Positions 60,329 through 64,000 of a DNA stretch of 64,000 nucleotides are shown one piece after another. Below the pieces are notes generated by a model, which had not been told where the DNA came from, did not search any database, and saw only the letters and a program-made list of their open reading frames with translations. The stretch is taken from the NCBI RefSeq assembly GCF_024666595.1, contig NZ_CP088296.1, positions 1 to 64,000 on the forward strand, written 5' to 3'. Position 1 is the first letter of the stretch, and each line of letters starts with the position of its first letter. Made by a program: the position numbers and the translations under genes. The stretch is from Sphingomonas sp. J315 (GTDB lineage: Bacteria; Pseudomonadota; Alphaproteobacteria; Sphingomonadales; Sphingomonadaceae).

Positions 60329-61036
60329 ATGGCCGAAGAAATCGAATGGTGGGAGTATGAGGAAGCGGGCGAGTGGAGCGACGCGCTCGCCGGCGACATC
60401 GCCTTCATCATCGAAAGCGCAATCGATGCGCGCGGCGGCGCGGTGATCGCGCTGGCGGGCGGCAAGACCCCCGCCCCGGTCTATGAAAAGCTAGCCGCGG
60501 CGAAGCTCGACTGGAAGCGCGTGACGATCGTTCCGACCGACGACCGCATCGTCCCGCTCGGCGACGCGCTGTCCAACGTCACCGGCCTCGGCAAGGTGTT
60601 CATCCCGAAGGGTGCGCGCGTCGTGCCGCTGGTGAGCGAGAAGGCCGACGACTACAAGGCCGCCGGCCGCGCCGCCGATGCGCGCCTCGCCGATCATCAC
60701 TTCCCGCTCGACCTCGTCCTGCTCGGCATGGGCGCGGACGGCCATACCGCGTCGATCTTCCCCGGCCCCGATTTTGACGAGGCGTTGAACGGTCCGAAGG
60801 AACGCCGCGCACTGGGCGTCATGCCCGATCCGCTGCCGCCCGAGGCACCGGTTGCGCGCGTCACCCTGTCCGCCGCCGCCATCGCCAACGCCAAGTCGCT
60901 GATGATCGCGATCACCGGGCCTGAGAAGCGCAAGGTGCTGGAAGCGGCGATCAAGCAGGGCGCGTCGAGCAGCTACCCGATCGGCCGCGTGCTCGCCGAG
61001 ACCGAACTTCCAGTCGACGTCCACTGGCTGGAGTAA
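60329..61036 (+). CDS. pgl: 6-phosphogluconolactonase
   Basis: A 235-residue DevB-type lactonase that hydrolyses 6-phosphogluconolactone. [40 protein letters not shown] and [20 protein letters not shown] are the family motifs. It lies 40 bp after zwf and 5 bp before edd in the same operon. Confidence 0.94.
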   Translation: MAEEIEWWEYEEAGEWSDALAGDIAFIIESAIDARGGAVIALAGGKTPAPVYEKLAAAKLDWKRVTIVPTDDRIVPLGDALSNVTGLGKVFIPKGARVVPLVSEKADDYKAAGRAADARLADHHFPLDLVLLGMGADGHTASIFPGPDFDEALNGPKERRALGVMPDPLPPEAPVARVTLSAAAIANAKSLMIAITGPEKRKVLEAAIKQGASSSYPIGRVLAETELPVDVHWLE

Positions 61037-61041
61037 TCAGC

Positions 61042-62866
61042 GTGGCGACCCTCCACCCCGAAATCGCCGCCGTCACCGATCGCGTCATCACCCGCTCGAA
61101 AGACCGCCGCGCCGCCTATCGCGCGCTGATGACGCAGCAGCGCGAAGGCGGGGTCAGCCGTCGTGGCCTGGGCTGCGCCAACCTCGCCCATGCCTATGCC
61201 GGCACCGACGAACAGCGCGACGCGATGAAGCCGGGCAACCGGATGAACATCGGCATCATCACCGCGTACAACGACATGCTGTCCGCCCACGCGCCCTATT
61301 ACCGCTACCCCGAACAAATGAAGATCTGGGCGCTCGAAGCGGGCGCGACGGCGCAGGTCGCGGGCGGCGTTCCGGCGATGTGCGATGGCGTGACGCAGGG
61401 CTATGCCGGGATGGAGCTGTCGCTGTTCAGCCGCGACACCATCGCCATGTCGACCGCAGTGTCGCTGAGCCACAACACGTTCGAAGGCGCCGCGCTGCTC
61501 GGCATCTGCGACAAGATCGTGCCCGGGCTGCTGATGGGCGCGCTGCGCTTCGGCCACCTGCCGATGATCCTCGTCCCCGGCGGCGCAATGCCCACCGGCA
61601 TCGCCAATAAGGAAAAGGCAAAGGTTCGCGAACTCTACGCAGAGGGCAAGGCGAGCCGCGAAGAGCTGCTCGATTCCGAAATCGCCGCCTATCATGGCAA
61701 GGGTACCTGCACCTTTTACGGCACCGCCAATTCGAACCAGATGATGGTCGAGGCGATGGGCCTGCACGTTCCCGGCGCGTCGTTCATCCATCCCGGCACC
61801 AAGCTGCGCCAGCAACTGACCAGGGCGGCGGTTCAGCGGCTCCCCGAGATCGGCTGGGACGGCAACGACTATCGCCCGATCGGCGAGGTCGTCGACGAGC
61901 GCGCAATCATCAACGCGGCAATCGTGCTGCTCGCCACCGGCGGGTCGACCAACCATTTGATCCACCTGCCAGCCATCGCCCGTGCTGCGGGGGGTACTGA
62001 TCGACTGGGAGGATTTCGACCGGCTGTCGCGTACCGTGCCGCTGCTCGCGCGGGTCTATCCCAATGGTTCGGCCGACGTGAACGGGTTCGAGGATGCCGG
62101 CGGCCCGACCTTCGTCATCCGCGAGTTGCTGAAGGGCGGCATCCTGCATGGCGACACGCTGACCACCTTCGGCGACGGGCTCGACGCCTATGCGAAGAAG
62201 CCCGGCCTCGACGGTGACGCGCTGGTCTGGAACGATCATGGCGCGGTCAGCCGCGACGACACGATCCTGCGCACGATCGACGCCCCATTCTCCGACGAGG
62301 GCGGCTTCCGTATCCTCTCCGGCAATCTCGGCCGCGCCTGCATCAAGGTCAGCGCGGTCGAGCGCGACCGCTGGACGATCGAGGCCCCGTGCCGTGTGTT
62401 CCAGACGCAGCAGGCAGTGCAGGATGCCTTTAAAGCGGGCGAACTCGACCGCGACGTCGTCGTCGTCGTCCGCTTTCAAGGGCCGCGCGCCAACGGCATG
62501 CCCGAACTGCACAAGCTCACCCCCCCGCTCGGCGTCCTCCAGAATCGCGGTTTCCGCGTGGCATTGGTCACCGACGGCCGCATGTCGGGCGCGAGCGGCA
62601 AGGTGCCCGCCGCGATCCATCTGTCGCCCGAGGCGCTGGGCGGCGGCCCGATCGGCAAGCTGCGCGATGGCGACGTCGTGCGCCTGTGCGCAGAGGAAGG
62701 CGTCCTCCAGGCGCTGGTCGATCCCGCCGAATGGGACGCGCGCGAAATCTGCGCCGCGCCTCCGCCGGAATCCGGTACGGGCCGCGAGTTGTTCGCAATG
62801 ATGCGCCTCGGCGCGAGCGAGGCGGAAGCCGGCGGTTCGGCGATGCTCGCCGCAGCCGGCCTCTAA
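61042..62866 (+). CDS. edd: phosphogluconate dehydratase, one frameshift
   Basis: A protein of about 607 residues with a 4Fe-4S cluster that turns 6-phosphogluconate into [64 protein letters not shown] and [20 protein letters not shown] carry the conserved cysteines. After AIARAAG one extra G in a run of six G near 61990 shifts the frame; the second half resumes [20 protein letters not shown] and ends SAMLAAAGL. It starts at a GTG. Confidence 0.93.
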
Positions 62867-62886
62867 GAACGAGAAAAGGGAGAGTG

Positions 62887-63857
62887 ATGGAAGTCGTAGC
62901 GGTCGATATCGGCGGGACCCATGCCCGCTTCGCCATTGCGGAAGTGGAAAGGGCCGCGTCGTCTCGCTCGGCGAGCCGGTGACGCAGAAGACCGCCGATC
63001 ATGGCAGCTTCCAGCTCGCCTGGCAGGCATCGGCCAAGGAATTTGGCCGCACCATGCCGCGCGCCGCCGCGATCGCCATTGCCTCGCCGATCAACGATGA
63101 GTTGATCAAGCTGACCAACAATCCGTGGATCATCCGCCCGCCCCTGATCAAGGAACGGCTGGAGGTGGATTCCTACACGCTGATCAACGATTTCGGCGCG
63201 ATCGGCCATGCCGTCGCCCAGCTTCCCGACAGCGATTTCGTCCATCTGTGCGGCCCGATGACAGCGTTGCCGGAAAAGGGATCGATCACCGTCTGCGGCC
63301 CCGGCACTGGCCTGGGCGTCGCGCAGGTCTTCCGTCCCCCCAGCGGCGGCTATCACGTCATCGCGACCGAGGGGGGGCATATGGACTTCGCCCCGCTCGA
63401 CAGCATCGAGGACGCCTATGTCCGCCGCCTCCGCTCGACCTACACCCGCGTGTCGGCCGAGCGGATCGTGTCCGGCCCCGGCATCGTCCCGATCTACGAA
63501 ACGCTGGCGCAGATTGAGGGCAAGGCGGTGCATAGCCTGTCCGACAAGGAAATCTGGACCCTCGCGCTGGAGGGCAAGGACAGCCTCGCCGTCGCCGCGC
63601 TCGACCGCTTCTGCCTCAGCCTCGGCGCGGTCGCGGGCGATCTCGCGCTCGCGCACGGCCCAACCGGCGTCGTCATCGCGGGCGGGCTCGGCTTCCGGCT
63701 CAAGGATCACCTGCTCGGCTCTGGATTTGCCCAGCGTTTCGTCGCAAAGGGGCGCTTCCAGGGGTTGATGTCCTCGATCCCCGTCAAGCTGATCACCCAC
63801 CCCCAGCCCGGCCTTTACGGCGCGGCGGCGGCCTATGCGCAGGAGCATACGCAATGA
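62887..63857 (+). CDS. glk: glucokinase, one frameshift
   Basis: A protein of about 323 residues that phosphorylates glucose with [23 protein letters not shown] is the phosphate-1 motif. One A is missing near 62953 (GGAAAGGG), after which the frame continues [20 protein letters not shown], then [34 protein letters not shown] and [18 protein letters not shown]. Its stop overlaps the eda start (ATGA). Confidence 0.92.
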
Positions 63858-64000
63858 GCATCGAAACCATCATGCGGACCAGCGCGGTCATCCCCGTCCT
63901 CGTCATCGACGACGCGGCGACCGCCAAGCCCCTCGCCGAAGCGCTGGTCGCAGGTGGTCTCAAGGTGCTCGAAGTCACGATGCGCACCCCCGCCGCGCTC
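63854..64000 (+). CDS. eda: KDPG aldolase, cut by window end
   Basis: The first 49 codons of 2-dehydro-3-deoxyphosphogluconate aldolase: [20 protein letters not shown], then [20 protein letters not shown]. The glutamate in LEVTMRT is catalytic in the family; the Schiff-base lysine lies beyond the window. It splits KDPG into pyruvate and glyceraldehyde 3-phosphate, closing the pathway encoded by the upstream genes. Confidence 0.9.
   Translation, partial: MSIETIMRTSAVIPVLVIDDAATAKPLAEALVAGGLKVLEVTMRTPAAL

Noticed and set aside
1..64000. CRISPR arrays, rRNA and tRNA genes
   Set aside because: No regularly spaced short repeats, no rRNA core sequences and no convincing tRNA arms were seen on either strand.

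Overview
The window looks like chromosome from a sphingomonad-type alphaproteobacterium (Sphingomonadaceae). The evidence is high GC with strong C/G third positions, many 1-4 bp gene overlaps, a class II DAHP synthase, an Entner-Doudoroff operon in the order zwf-pgl-edd-glk-eda, a TonB-dependent receptor, and type A RNase P RNA. This is inferred from gene content and style; no database was searched.

Layout. 1-7192: AmpG-like permease, a receiver-domain regulator, RsuA/RluB pseudouridine synthase, RsmD, an MHS-family transporter, a small membrane protein and a UvrD/PcrA helicase. Almost all are broken by many one-base indels, so they are typed as pseudogene. Most breaks lie in G or C runs, and sequence quality is the likely cause. 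7229-13464: an AT-richer accessory island with three near-identical IS5/IS427-type elements (two in tandem), two membrane-protein genes they interrupt, a divergent membrane protein and an IS1595-type transposase. 13486-20433: DoxX-like protein, tpiA, a PpiD-like chaperone, trpE, and a class II DAHP synthase carrying an N-terminal XRE-type helix-turn-helix behind two operator-like palindromes. 20443-24990: one very large exported Sel1-repeat/CHAT protease gene split by four indels. 25062-25466: rnpB. 25475-33945: minus-strand runs with a DUF2306 protein, a lipoprotein, ilvD, an amidohydrolase, an enoyl-CoA hydratase, ispE, a TPR protein and ETF-QO. 34080-42000: UDG-like protein, soluble lytic transglycosylase, moaB, an MFS transporter, a YbjN-like protein, a radical SAM protein and a Tat-exported protein with two caspase-like domains. 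42028-56948: acyl-CoA ligase, dnaE, glutathione peroxidase, a signal-peptidase-like protein, lolD/lolC, a TonB receptor, hsp20 under a sigma-32 promoter and ROSE thermometer, pyrG and secG. 57136-64000: a MarR-like regulator, an SH3-only remnant of an NlpC/P60 protein, argC, then the Entner-Doudoroff operon, with eda cut by the window end.

How the genes work together. zwf, pgl, edd, glk and eda take glucose to pyruvate plus glyceraldehyde 3-phosphate, and tpiA links to lower glycolysis. aroG, trpE, ilvD and argC feed amino-acid synthesis. LolC/LolD, SecG, PpiD, AmpG and the lytic transglycosylase serve the envelope. The CHAT and caspase-like proteases both carry export signals, which suggests a periplasmic proteolysis theme.

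The best candidate for something undescribed is the island locus at 7229-11995. Removing the insertion sequences on paper restores two overlapping minus-strand genes: a membrane protein with two or three segments, and a divergent GT51-type glycan polymerase. A second membrane protein is transcribed away from them. The HTH-DAHP synthase fusion with twin operators is the second candidate. Single-frameshift genes outside 1-7192 are typed as CDS because each break is explained by one miscounted base.
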